Part shown: positions 1 to 12,700 of the stretch, piece by piece
How the letters are laid out: each line of letters opens with the position of its first letter
How positions within the stretch are numbered: position 1 is the stretch's first letter
From: Coriaria nepalensis
Taxonomy: Eukaryota; Streptophyta; Magnoliopsida; Cucurbitales; Coriariaceae
DNA: 64,000 nucleotides
Assembly: GCA_027186245.1 (NCBI GenBank)
Contig: CP114490.1
Location: forward strand, 7,014,501-7,078,500
Direction of reading: 5' to 3'
Program-made: the position numbers and the translations under genes
Notes under the pieces: generated by a model
What the model was told of the DNA's origin: nothing
Database searches by the model: none
What the model saw: only the letters and a program-made list of their open reading frames with translations

Positions 1-1250
1 AAAGTTGGAAATTAGCAATCAAATTTTCAACATTGTTAATGTGAAGCCTGCTAGCATGGGGATCCAACCATTAGTGACGAAGAATCATCTGAAAACCTTC
101 TTTTACCTCATTACAAATTGTTTCCATGTACTTTGTATAATCGAATTTCATCCTTCCAAGTATGTTGTGATTGATTTCACATGGGACGCCTGAGGATCCT
201 GGTAGTAAGACTGTAATTAAATGCTCCACTGTTCTTTCGGTCATTCCTGATGAGGAAGTATGTCTGCAGCTGCAATCTTGTGTTATTGAATTGCTTTTGG
301 TATATTGGATTTAAAATTTACATGAGACCTTGTGGTTATATTGGTTATTGGTTCGCTGCATATTTTGTGTTGGTTTCTGAATTGGTATTATTTTACAAGA
401 AATGTTCCTTGTAAACAGGTCGATGTTTCTCTGTCAACCCAACTTAGCTTGTAGTTTTTCAATGCAAGTAGGATGCACATGCACGTCACATAATCTTTGA
501 ATATGACGGCTAATAGTGTCACTTTTAATATGTGTAAACAGGTTGAAACTACAACAATTGCATCAAAAGTAACAGTGCTTCATTTAACCTAAATAAGACA
601 TCTACGTGAGTCACAAAAACTCAAACGACAACTATCGGTGAACACATGGACCAATCAAATTGTGATATAAGGATCAATCATATTATGTGGGTCAATTAAA
701 AATTGACATGCGGACTAATTAAAATTGAAATATGGACTAATCATAATTGATATGTGGATCAACCGAAGACTGGCATGTGGTCCTGTGAGATTCATACACA
801 TGTCCATCTGATTCTCATTGATGAACCTCGTTGATTCCATGTAGATGCTTTATTAGCATATTATATTTTGTTAATCCATTTTACATGTCAACACCACATC
901 AGTAATATATATACCATAGTCAAAATAATAGAATTTTCATGCTAACTTGCTATCTATTCTTATAACAAATTTCTTGTAGATAAGATCAAGTTCAAACTTT
1001 TTTACATAGTATTATGGATATTTTTTTTGTTTACTATAGGGTAGTTCTTCTATGCACCTTTTCATGTGCCAAAAGAAAACTGCATTAGTTGCTTTTTATT
1101 ATTCAGTTTCTGTTTGAGTACTCCTCTAAAACCCAATTTAAAAATATCCATTTCGACTATCTTAAAACTCTCAAAATGGGTCAAATTAAGATAGGACAAA
1201 TTTTTAACTTATAATTTTAATTTTTTGACTATTTGAATATATTTCTCAGT
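1..1250. other. Unassigned left edge with possible degenerate gene tail
   Basis: No complete gene is visible. Around 5-300 the composition is less AT-rich than the rest, and short open stretches on the plus strand (frames 2 and 3) look faintly protein-like, but no frame stays open across a believable exon and no family was recognised. It could be the last exon or 3' UTR of a gene lying to the left. From about 640 to 800 there are several loose repeats of a unit like ACATGTGGACCAATCAAAATTG. From 850 to 1250 the DNA is AT-rich with nothing recognisable. Confidence 0.3.
640..800. repeat. Degenerate short tandem repeats (ATGTGGACCAAT-like)
   Basis: About five imperfect copies of a unit of roughly 30 bp follow one another. 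Each has a core like ATRTGGAYCAATYA followed by AAATTGA. A related series occurs at about 47675-47800. This kind of short direct repeat is common near the ends of DNA transposons, but no terminal inverted repeats were identified here. Confidence 0.4.
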
Positions 1251-1299
1251 TCAATCCGAAAGATTTTTTTTTTTTTTTGTCTAGCATACAAGGGTTTAC

Positions 1300-3810
1300 T
1301 ATCTATTGATAAGTCTTTGTATAAGTCTATAATATAATATAACGCTTCCTAAAAATCTTTGAAGCTTAGTCTTGTCATTGATCTCATTAGGAAACTTATC
1401 TGCAAATTTTATGACTTGGGACTATAGTATTATGCTTGATCGTATGACCCCATTATCTAATTTTTGTTTGAAAAGACTTTATATTTCTTGCAAAGTTTCA
1501 TAACTCGCTTTCTTTATAACACTTATGAATATTCATAAATGCTTGAAGCGTTGATTGATGGAGTTGGAGAATACCAACAACACATCATTGATATAAACAA
1601 TTATAAAAGTCGGCGTAGGTGTTGAATGTCTCTTTCATGATATTTTGATATTTGGAATAGTGTATTCTTTAAACCGAATTGCATTACATTCCATTCGTAA
1701 TGACCAAAAAGAATTAGGAAAGGTCATTTTGTATCGGTCTTCCTCCTTAATTTGTATTGCTAGTATCTAGATTTCAAATCAAACTTTAAAAATATTATGG
1801 CGGCAAATAATCTATTTAATAAATCCCTTTATTATGAATTAGGTATATGATCCATCTAAATGTCCGGTTAAATGGTTTGTAATTAATCACAATTCTTGAT
1901 GTTTTTCTTTCTAACTCAGCTACATTATGTACATTAAAGGTTGTACAACTTCAAGAACTATAGCTTTTTCTAATTAGTCCATTTTTAAAGAGATATCAGT
2001 TTCTTTTTTACAGAATTCAAACAACTTAGGATTCATAACTGTCAGATGAGCTTTTGTGGGAATGCTTTTAAAAAAAAAAGATGGCTCATAAGGTATTCCC
2101 ACCACATGTTATTTATGATCCCATAATGCATTTCGGACTTCAACACATATTACAATATGCAATGTCTTCTCAAGATCATAAATCCTCTATTTTATCTGAG
2201 GAGTCTTTAGATTATATTTAATTTTCTTAGAGACAATCTCTTCTTGGAGTGAGAGTAAAAATCTCTTCTTTTTCTCCAATTATTCTTTCACTAGATTTAC
2301 TTCATGATACTCAGATCTCTATGAAAATTTGAAATTCACTATGTAACCTTGTACCACTTCTACAATTTCATGATCATCTATTTGATATATATAACATATA
2401 AAGGAAAGGGTTTCTCAAAATAACCCCTTGAGCCAGGTTCTTTACTATAGTGAATAGCATTTGAAAACAAACTTCGTTGTTACACATTGCAACATCAGGA
2501 TGTTTGTATTCAATTAGCAACTTTGCTCCATTTGTTGTGTTACGAACCTTTGTTGTCTTTTGAAAAGTATCTTGAAGGTATCATTCCTTCATTGATACAA
2601 TCCATATTAGCTCCATAATTAATTAGATATTCAGTTTTCAAGGTGTAATCCTTGTTGAGAACTAGGGAGAGTACCATTTATGGAATATTACTTTCTCTAC
2701 TTGATTCACTCATTTTAATTTTGACTGTGTCTGAAAACTTAATACTTCAATTTTAGCTTATTGGGCGTCTAGAATAATTCTTGTAGTAGTGATAGGATTA
2801 GGTTGAGAAGTTCCAGTAGTCTCTTTTGCTTAGAATGATCAGATTCATTCTTCAACAAAGCTTTTATTAGCCTTATTTTCATTTCTCGATCTTCTAGACT
2901 ATTGAAAATTTAGAACATATCTCCTTCTTCTTAACTAAGAATGTTAATATTCAATCCACTCATTTCAATTATCGAATTAATGGAATAGTTTTGACAAACC
3001 CCTCCACAAGGGCATTCTTCTTCATCGTTAGAGGTGGATACATAAGATGACTCTCTTTTAATTTGAAGAATCATGATGTCTTCTTCTTTTTTCGAATCAT
3101 TCAAAAAGAATGTGACAAAGAGACTTTTTTAATCCTTCAACAATAGAAAACTTATTGATCTTCTTCTTCTTCAACGATAGAAAACTTATTGATCTTTTTC
3201 TTCATTAGGAATTTTATTTCCCTTTGAAGATTGAGCTTCTCCTTTCTTAGGATAAAAATTCCTTTTCTTCGATTTCCTATACCATTTATAGGAATGCCTA
3301 TAATCACATCCTTCAAATACTTTTGAGAGTATTTCTTCTTCTTAAAGGATTTTCTTTTATAGTCCTTATGTAAAGGGTTTAATCTCATTTTCTCACAGAA
3401 TTCTCCTAACACCTTTTTTTCATCAAGGAATTGCTTAGCTAGTTTAGATCGAAGCTTTATGTCATTACCTAGTATGCTTACTTCATCTTTAACTGTTTGA
3501 GAGATTTCTCCATATGTATAATTTTCTCATGGAATAATTCCATCAACATTCAGCTTTTCTAACACTCTTCTAGCAAAAAGTAGGGGTAATCCCATTAGAA
3601 ATTGAATTCCAGTATTCTACTTTACTATTAAGTCGTTGAAGTACTTTAGTCATAAACATATCTTTATACCATTTATAGTGCGGTAGATTTGAGCATTTTA
3701 GCCTCATTAGTTGCTCATATGCCTCTCTCTCTCTCTCTGAGCTTAAAAAAAAAATTATCCTAAAATAATTTTCTAAATAAATCCTTATTGTTAAAAATGT
3801 TATGATCAAT
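1300..3810 (-). pseudogene. Decayed endogenous caulimovirid (pararetrovirus) coat-protein to reverse-transcriptase segment
   Basis: Read on the minus strand, this holds remnants of a plant DNA pararetrovirus polyprotein. At 3809-3570 and 3412-3152 two open stretches resemble the caulimovirid coat protein: a YKWYKDMF segment, then an ELGxFC-like segment (here LGEFCEKM), then a lysine-rich tail where a zinc knuckle would be expected but is corrupted. Further on, reverse-transcriptase blocks appear: EEDRYKMTFP (about 1749-1718) and HYEWNVMQFGLKN (about 1706-1663), followed by a degraded YxDD region. The two RT blocks lie in different frames and several stops intervene, so nothing is expressible as a polyprotein. 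The order coat protein then RT on one strand is the caulimovirid order and argues against a Ty3/gypsy element. The movement-protein region was not recognised. The genus is uncertain. Confidence 0.62.
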
Positions 3811-5119
3811 ACTTTTTATTTATTCACAGGACTTCATAGTTAGCTAAGTATAATCTATTTATCTATAAACTATATGTAGTTAAAAATTTAAGGGGGTTTA
3901 CATTCTCCCCTTCTTATAAATAAATCCGTTTTCGAAATTTAGTCAAGATTGACAATTAAACAATATTTGTTGTAAATAGTTTGCGACCACTTATTATCTT
4001 CTTCATAGTCTTGATATTTATATCTTATATTGAAAAACTATTTCTAGCACTATTAGTCTATGGAAAAGATAAAGACCCTTATAATATTAAGTTATCACTC
4101 CGGGAATTTGATTACATGTGTCACCACCATCGAGTCCTTCGACCTCGGGACTTCTACATGGTACCCTTACCAACGTTAAATCTAGTTTTGATAGATTTTG
4201 GGTCATATCTAATTGCTTATCTTACTTCTAGATTTATAGAAATGTGTTCATGATCAACTAAGGAGTCGTTAGAGGGTTATCCAATTGTCTTGTTATATGC
4301 TCATACCAATTGTCTTGCTATGTGCTCCTGATTAGGTTGCTCCCCCATCTTCTTATTTGTCGAGCGTGCATCTAGTACGTATATAAGATCCAATGTGGGT
4401 TCTTAATATTGTTAAATGTTATATATTTTATACATCCTATGCATTCATGTCTATAACTGTTTTGTGATTCATGTTTGTACTTATTAGCTGAAAAATTATG
4501 TTTTACACTCCATGTTGTAGGCACCATGGGTATATAACCCATTTAGCATACCTAACGATCTTACAGAGATAATGCGATGTTGTAAAGGTGGTTGTGATAT
4601 CAGAACTCAAGTTATGTTATCAGACTTTCACTATCTATTATACATATACATAAGTCTATATGTTTTGATACATCATAGGGACTCGGGTTATACCTAATAA
4701 CAGATTAAGTAACTATTTTCCCTATATATATTTTACTTTGAAAATAAATATGGAACCTATTGTAAGATAAAGGTTTATACAGCTTCTTTGAAAACAATAA
4801 ATTTATAAGATCAAAGTCTATATTTCAATAATTTAAATAATTATATAAATAAATAGTTAGTTGTAGATTTTTGAGTCAAAATAAGCAAATAACAGCTCGA
4901 GCAGTGCAAGTCGTTACTTATTATTATTATCACTATTACTATTATTACTATTACTATTATTCTTCTTCTTATTATTATTGTAACTGAACTTGGGCACATA
5001 ACTTCACCCACATGGGATTTTAAGTTTATAATAGCATGTCACATGTTAGATTTTATAATTAAACTTTTTAAAATACTCTCATTCAATAACAAATTCAACA
5101 ATAAATGCAAATTGATAAT
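3811..5119. other. AT-rich intergenic DNA, no gene seen
   Basis: An open stretch at 3981-4253 (+) has no recognisable domain and is probably chance or flanking viral sequence. Around 4920-4980 there is an imperfect (TTA/TTC)n microsatellite. The rest is AT-rich without recognisable coding or RNA structure. Confidence 0.4.
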
Positions 5120-7209
5120 TTTTTAGGATTTATACATACAAGCAGCGGAAATAATAATTTAAATTTTTTTGGATTTAATCATAATTACAACATAAATCCA
5201 TATAACAAGAACAATCATACAACTATCACATATCACATATATAATAATTTTACATAATGTACAGTAAATCTCGTATAATTAAAATTCAAAATTAGGAAAA
5301 TGGTTATCAATCTTGACGAGCAAAAAATGATCATAACGAATAACTTTAGTTTCCTTTTGCAATCCGAATTGAAAAGAAAAAAAGACACCTATATATTCAT
5401 CCTCTAATCGTTATCGATACGATCCGATTCACTCCGTTTATATTTAATATAAAGATTTAACTCATGAATCAAAAAACTTAAGAAAACGGGATGGGAAAAC
5501 TCTAGCTTTCTCACACTAGGTTTTTGCCAAGGGAGTTGGAGAGGACTTTTTATTTTTAGTCAACCCTAGTGAGGTATTTATAATACTCTATTAGGTTCTA
5601 GATTTCTTAAAATTCAACTTGTTATTTTGACTTAATTACTTGCTAACTTGGTCAATCAAAGGCTTCCTTAACCTGATTAAGGAAACAATAGGTTAAAACT
5701 CACTTTGCATGGTCATGTACTACATGGGTTACTGGCTAATGAATTTTAATCAATCCTTTAATTAAATTGGCCTGAGAAAATTCAAATAACAATTTGATCC
5801 ATTAATCTTTCAATGTCCAATTATTTAATATAAACTTGTAGGATAATTTATTAAATAAAAGCTCTTATGTAATTTATTAATTTCTAATTAAATTAATATC
5901 ATACTTAGTTGTGCCAATAGTCAGACTATAAATTAATATTAGATTTAACAAATTAATAATTACCGTTATAGTCAGACTATTAATCAAATTATCATTTTAC
6001 CCTTAAAAAGAAAATAGTCTATTTTTCTTTTTTTTCCAATGAATCTAAATTGAGTTACTATTGAATTTTATGTGTGACTAAATTGGTTGTACATCACGTC
6101 AGTAGGAGGATTTCATAATATTTTATGATTTTATTTAATTCATAATTAAGTTCATTTACCTTTCAAATTAAATAGTTAATAATCATCTTATGATTAAATA
6201 ACCTAGACTTCCAAGTTAATATTGTTTCTAGCAAAGTGTTAAGACTATCTGAGAAATGAGAAGTTATCATCTTCTAAAAGAACCTCATGTGACTATAGTA
6301 TATTTACACTAAACGATCATTTTATCTTACCAATATTATGATTCGTCCTAGGGCATGATTTGACTGTTAAATCCTAGTAGATAAATCATATAAACCATTA
6401 TATCTGTAATGAATATACTAAAACTATTTTCATACTACTTTGTAAAGATTCATTATTTAATAAATAATATAATTGATAGGATCTATGTCCAAACATGGAA
6501 ACGATAAAGTCTATCTGGATCACTCACAATCTTCATGTATAATATTTCATAGCCATCGATTCACCCAATTTTCACCATTGGTTATGGTTTATTGAAATGA
6601 TGTCAAAGTATGAAACTCGACACATAATATACCATAGTAACATCATATCTAAGAAGTTCATGTAATATAATCACTAAATAATTATAATTAACAGTTAATA
6701 TTTTTACTATTGAAAATTATCTGAGTGTTATATTTTGTTCTCTTAGTCTATACTAAGCATCCACATAATCATGATGTTGATCATAAGAATGGCCACCATA
6801 AACACTTTAGGTAATGAACTATGTGATTGCTTACCCAGATAATTAATATCTATTCTTGACGATCCTATGACGATGAACAATTCATATTTTAAGCTTTAAG
6901 CTACTTAAGTGTCGATTAGTATGATCTCTATCAGATCAACATGATCTTTATCATGTCTTTAAATGCATAATTTATGATACTAAATTTTATTATGATATAC
7001 ATTTATAGAATATAAGATATTAATTTCAACAAAATTAATAAACTTGATAAATAATAATTGACTTTCATAATAATAATTAATATTAATATTTATTATTTTA
7101 CTAATATCCGTATAAAGATAATATCAGATAAAAATATTTTCTCTTTTGGGTCAAAATCCGATTGACTTGACAGACATACACTTTCAATAATAACTGATTT
7201 TCCTCTAAC
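5120..7209. mobile_element. Solo-LTR-like copy (LTR family A, copy 1)
   Basis: The segment starts with a degenerate TTTTAGGATTTATACATACA and ends with TTTTCCTCTAAC, which match the degraded terminal motifs of the intact copy at 61696-63675 (TGTTAGGAAA...TTTCCTAACA). The two copies share long collinear landmarks. One is a TGTGTGAC motif at about 6069 (compare 62534). Others are the CTAGGGCATG motif at about 6349, the AAATGATGTCAAAGTATGA motif at about 6596, and a GGCCACCATAA motif at about 6790. No gag-pol follows, so it is most likely a solo or orphan LTR. Ends are approximate. Confidence 0.6.
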
Positions 7210-7470
7210 CATAATGGGGAACTTATAATTCTTCGTTAGGTCTTAGGTTTCCAAAAGTCAACCTACTATTTTGACCTAATTACATGCTAACCTGGTTAAG
7301 GGTTTACATAAACCAATTAAAGAAATAATAAGTTAAAACCCACTTAGCATGGCTAGCCACTACATGAGTTATTGGCCCATGGATTTTAATACCCTTTAAT
7401 TAAATTGGCTTAGGAAAATCAAATTAATAATGGCTCATTAAACTTTTAATATTCAATTGTTATATACGAA
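7210..7470. mobile_element. Truncated second copy of LTR family A
   Basis: Immediately after the LTR end, about 260 bp repeat the internal part of the same LTR. The block from TTAGGTCTTAGGTTTCCAAA to the AATTAAATTGGC motif parallels 5585-5770, with the same order of landmarks (ATTTTGACYTAATTAC, AGCATGG, TACATG). It is either a truncated tandem insertion or a rearranged remnant. Confidence 0.55.
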
Positions 7471-9000
7471 CCCAAATGAAAAATGAAAAACTAAGTAATA
7501 AAGAAGTAAAGTGAAGCACCTAAAACCCAATTGCAAAGAAAAAACCCAATGAGTTCTTCGGCTCTCCATCACCTTCCAAGTAATAAAACAAACCCTTTAA
7601 ACACAAAAGAAACGAAAAAGCCTAGATAGAGAAAAAAAAAGATCAATTAATGAATGCATTGTTATAGACCTTATCGGGCTTCATGGAAGGCAAGGAGGGC
7701 TACCGGTCCATGAAATTGATCTTGGCTTTGATCTTTTACCTAAGGTAGTCTAAATGACGCCTTTTTTCTACTTCAATCTCTTTTTAATTAGGGTTTTGAT
7801 TGTAGAGATTATAAGAAGCCGTGTGAAGATGCGTTTTTAGGGTTTTGTAATGAGACAAATCAAAACACAGAGGGGAAATCAGTATTAGAGGGTAATGACG
7901 AGAGAGAGAAGGCGTGAGAGAGAGAGGAGAGCGGCTGGATCCGAAAGACTGAGACAAATCATTTTTTCCTTTTTCTCTTTTAATAATAATTTCAAATTTT
8001 TCTGATAAATCAGACATCCGATTTAATTTTTCGGATCTATCCAAACCGGAATAAAAAATATTGAATGTGTTATGAATCCAATTCAAGATATCTGAATCTA
8101 AAGACCCAGTAAGATATCCGAGAATCAGATCCGAGTGCACAACTTTACCACCACGTGCCAATATTAAATTTTTTAATAATATGTTATGCATTTGATTTTA
8201 CAATCATATTTCTTAAAATACACTTGTTTAAAAAAAAATTAATATTAAATACAAATTAATCATTATCTTCCTCTTTCCTAAAAAAATAAATGAGGAAAAA
8301 AGAAAAACACACTTGCAATAATTTTTGTGGTAACATTTACTTCTAGTTTCTCTGAGCATCAGATGGAGTTAAGAATTAGTAATATGATAAATGTTGCCTA
8401 TTATTATATAAGTTCCAAGTGTTATACAAAATCAAATTCGCTAAGTTTTTATTCGTGTTATATATAATATATAAGGTACGAAAAATAAGAATTTTTTAAA
8501 TAATTTATTTTAATTAATATAATATATGATATAAAAAATAATATTAAATTAATATATAATTAAATTTAATCATAAAATTAAAAAAAAAATCTCGCAAAAC
8601 AGAGACAGTCTAGATAAAAAGAATGGATAAGTCTTTGTGAATCTTGTGCCCATTAATCCAATAATGCCCCTGCGCTCATTTGGTCTTTTGTATAAAACTT
8701 CTGAAAACGATTGAAGAACCAAATTAAACGAATAAAATATCTTTTTTCTTTTTCTTTGTTTTTTTTTTTCCGTAGACGAGGGTCATACTTATCGATGGCC
8801 CACAGTAAGCCAAACTCACGGTAACCGACGCGCTGTTATTCCACGTGATAATCAACTCCTTCACAAGAAACTTATCTCTACCGTTAGATGTGTTGACCAA
8901 AATAAGGAACTAAAGTTAACGCCTATCATCATCCCCCTTCACAAACCCCTCTCGAGATACAATTTCTCATTTCCCCTCCTTCAATCTGTCTCCCCGTCTG
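7471..9000. other. Intergenic DNA and PTEN2 upstream region
   Basis: No gene recognised. The 7784-8191 minus-strand open stretch is not similar to any family I know. Around 7930-8160 the repeated ATCCGA/TCGGAT words suggest an old repeat. From about 8640 the DNA is less AT-rich, with a CCACGTGATA (G-box-like) motif at about 8842, and passes into the 5' leader of the phosphatase gene. Confidence 0.35.
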
Positions 9001-9708
9001 AAACCCTACAACAAGCTTCACTGAAGCGTCTCCTCATCTTATATTGCTGAGGAGCAGCAATTTCTATAGCGCTAAGGTCTGGATCTTCCTCGTTAGATAT
9101 GAATTCTTCACTTTAATTAGCATTTCAGGCTTGTGTCATTGATTTAATTGCACGTTAGGATGATATTGAGATAATCTGCACTGTTTTGGTAATCTATGTC
9201 GTTGTGGTTTAGAAAAATTTGTGTTAGAATTTGCTGCGACGTTTATGTACGAGTGATTTTGAACTGGAATCGTGGGTTTCATTTGATTAAACATGCAAAT
9301 AACGGAATCTGAAGCTCTTGAAAATGAGATTCTGGTCGCTATTAGGGAGTGAGCTTGCTTGAAGCATGTTGGAATTGGGCAATTTGAAAAGGAGCTGCGT
9401 TTTGAAAGGGAATGTATATTTTTTTTTGTATTTCATATGATAAACTTAGCTCAATGGAGAGAATAGTTGTTGGTTAACTAGGTTGGTACATAATGCCATT
9501 TATGCATCTGGGTCATAGTTACAATTGATAGAGATAGCTACATATGAAATTTTATTTACTATTTTTTTTAAATATTTTTAATGAACTTGTTGAATCTAAA
9601 ATTGCAGTTCCAGTTTTCAATGTCTCAAGGACATTAATTTATGGTGGATTCTCGAATTCTGTTTTGTTCCTCATCCTAACCTTTAGTTGAATTCTCCGAT
9701 TTAGAAGA
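9000..9708 (+). other. Probable 5' UTR of the PTEN2-like gene with a leader intron
   Basis: The stretch before the ATG contains a plausible donor (GCTAAG|GTCTGG near 9075) and an acceptor (AATTGCAG|TTCCAG near 9607), which would remove about 530 bp of leader. The 5' end is not fixed by the sequence; a CT-rich segment at 8930-9000 could be the start region. An EST or RNA-seq alignment would decide. Confidence 0.35.
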
Positions 9709-12700
9709 ATGGATTCAGAATCCCCTGATTCCTCAGCAGTAATTCCTCCCAAATCTACTAATGCCAAACCTTCTGAGTCACAACCCCAAGCAGCAGATGA
9801 TTCAAGATCGAAGAGCTCTGCTCCTAGTATTTCATCAAAGTTATCTGCTTCAGGAATAACATCATGGGCCAAAAATTTGACAATTCCACAGCCATTGTCA
9901 CCCACTCAAGATGAATCCCCTACTGGAAATTCTGCAAAGTCAACGTTTTCACGTTTTACTACTAGCTTAGGCCTGCGCTTGTCTCCTAAATCTCCTGTAC
10001 AGGATGATAGCCCTGATGCTACTTCAACTACTGCACAGCCTGGCTTTTTTGGAACAATTACAAAGGGATTGGTGGATTCTTCTAAGAGTGCTGTAAAGGC
10101 CGTGCAGGTGAAAGCTCGGCATGCTGTGTCACAAAATAAAAGGAGATATCAGGTTGAATGCTCGTTCTCTTATGTGGTTTTTTGGATGTTATTCAGATTA
10201 ACTTGAAGGATTTTCTGCATCTCTCGATTCGCTTATCGTTTCAAACACATGGGGGTCTAGTAGAAATTGACTTTCATTTCTTAAAATTATTTTCACAGGG
10301 TCATTTTGTTTACTATTATAAAAAAGATAGTGGTGGTATGTACCTGGACTGCCTTTTATATTTTACCTATTATAGTATAGTTCTAGTTAGAGGCCATTAT
10401 TCTAGATTTACATGTTTGTTATTTTCTGGACCTTTGATTTCCCCTATCGTGAACCCTAATTTTGTTCAAATGCTAGTGTATGGGTTCATGAGCCAGAGTT
10501 CGGTTTCTATAGTTTCTTTAGGTTTGACTGTCGCTGTTCTACCTGAATTCTATGGCATGATTTCGTTTAGTATTATGACCTACAGCATCAAGGGTATTCG
10601 CACACCTGATATATGCTTTCTCGCCTATAAAATAATTTTTAGAATGTCATACAAATATAATTTTATAAACGTGTTTGAATTACTTGGTCTGGATGTTGGT
10701 AATTCTGAGTAATCATGATCTAACCATGCACCTTTCAGGAAGGCGGATTTGATTTGGATATGTCATATATCACAGAGAATATAATTGCTATGGGGTTCCC
10801 CGCTGGGGATATGAGCTCAGGGTTTCTTGGATATGTTGAGGTAAGTAAATTTTTTGGGCTATTTACATGGCTTCGTTGTCCTTTCGTGATATGATAAGTA
10901 TTTAATCTAAATATCGGGTGCAGGGTTTCTACCGGAACCACATGGAAGAAGTTATCAAGTTCTTTGAAACTCACCATAAGGTATTACCCATTTTATTTTC
11001 TTTTGTGGGGGGTTTTTCTATCTTTTAAATTACTATGAATAAAATATTTTTTCTCTCTCTCTCTCTCTCTTGTGGATTATATATGCACCTTTCACCATTT
11101 AAATTATTTCTCCCGATCAGATATATAGTCATTCTCTGCATTCTCTACCTCCTTTGTTGGTGTGACTTGGAAAGAAAATTCTGTTATCTGCATACGTTTT
11201 CTGTGCATGCTTATCTGGGAGAGTTGCACTATTAAATGGGTATTCAATTGGCTCATAATATTTCTGGCACCAAAAAATTGTTCATAATATTATAGTTTCC
11301 TAGTTAGAGTTATGTCACTTGATTCCTTTTGCACCCCACCCCTCCTGCCGCAACTGTATTTGGTTGCACAGTTCATAAAGGATGTATGGAAAACGGTTAG
11401 ATCTTTGTTTCTTCTTAGCACCCATCTTTCTTTAAGAAGTTGCAATCATAAAGACAAGGGAGCACCAGTTTAGATATTTGTGAGTCTACTTTGGCTGGAA
11501 CAATATTACAAATGAGTTGTAAGATAAATCTACTTTACTTGTAATACTACTCTATCATTGGTCATGTCAATATTTTCCACATTTCACAGATATTTTTCCC
11601 TATAGTCTTGTTTGATTTAGCTGTAGTTTGTGTCATGTTTTGGATATGAATATTGCCAACAGCTTCACAAAATTTCTCCTGTGTCTTAAATTTTTGTATT
11701 GGAGCCTCTAAATTTATGATCCACTTTCTGTCTGCAGGGAAAGTACAAAGTTTACAATCTTTGTTCCGAGAGACTGTATGATGCATCATTACTTGAAGGA
11801 AAGGTGTGTCATAAGTTTCTATCAGCCCTAGTTTTCTTTAGAGAGAGCGGAGGAGTGGATATCTTTTTGCAATTTGTATACTGAAGCTGCTTATTCATGC
11901 CTCCTTATAATATCTTGATATCTTGTCAGGTTGCTTGTTTTCCTTTTGATGACCACAATTGCCCTCCAACTCAACTGATAATATCATTCTGTCAAAGTGC
12001 TTATTCGTGGTTGAAGGAAGATATTGAAAATGTTGTGGTAGTGCATTGCAAGGCGGGAATGGCAAGGACAGGATTGATGATATGTAGTCTTCTTCTATTC
12101 CTGAAGGTATGGATTTGTAACACAGTACTGAAAAATGTGAGGAAGAATCATGACTTCTTAATAAGTTTCATTATCCTTTCTTGTAGTAATCTGAGTTGTG
12201 AGTTGTAGACAATAAAGAGAAGAAGGATATTGCTATTGTTGTTGCTGCTGTTATAATTATATTTATTTCCTTTTAATTATCATTAGCATTTGTATTGTTT
12301 GCAATATCTTGCAGTTCTTTCCAACTGCAGAGGAGTGCATCGACTACTACAACCAGAAAAGGTGTTTTGATGGTAAAGGCCTTGTTCTGCCAAGTCAGAT
12401 AGTAAGTAGAATTATTAAAACCTTACAAAGTGGGGTAATTTTCTTTAAGAATTCCACATATTCTGGATTCTTATCACTTCGCAAGTTTTTCACAGCCATC
12501 TTACATGCTCTTCTTTCTATCTTAATAGCGATATGTTAAATATTTCGAGCGTATTTTAACGTACTTCAATGGTGAGAATCCACCTGGACGGAGGTATCGT
12601 TCTTTCTTTATGATTCTTCAATAACAGTCTTGATCCTTTCCTATTTTTAATTTTCCAACTTTCTGTTTTACCTTTTTATTTGATTAAACGTGCATGTAAC

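Noticed and set aside
4900..5000. CRISPR-like or regulatory array from the ATTATT/ACTATT series
   Set aside because: It is an imperfect trinucleotide microsatellite with no spacers, and the DNA is plant nuclear.
9639..9905. Minus-strand open frame opposite the first PTEN2 exon
   Set aside because: It is the shadow of the Ser-rich N-terminal exon and has no family resemblance; the plus strand has consistent splice sites and domains.
10158..10712. 184-codon open frame after the first PTEN2 exon
   Set aside because: It lies within intron 1 between a good donor (10153) and acceptor (10738), is rich in Phe/Tyr/Leu as expected from T-rich intron DNA, and matches nothing.
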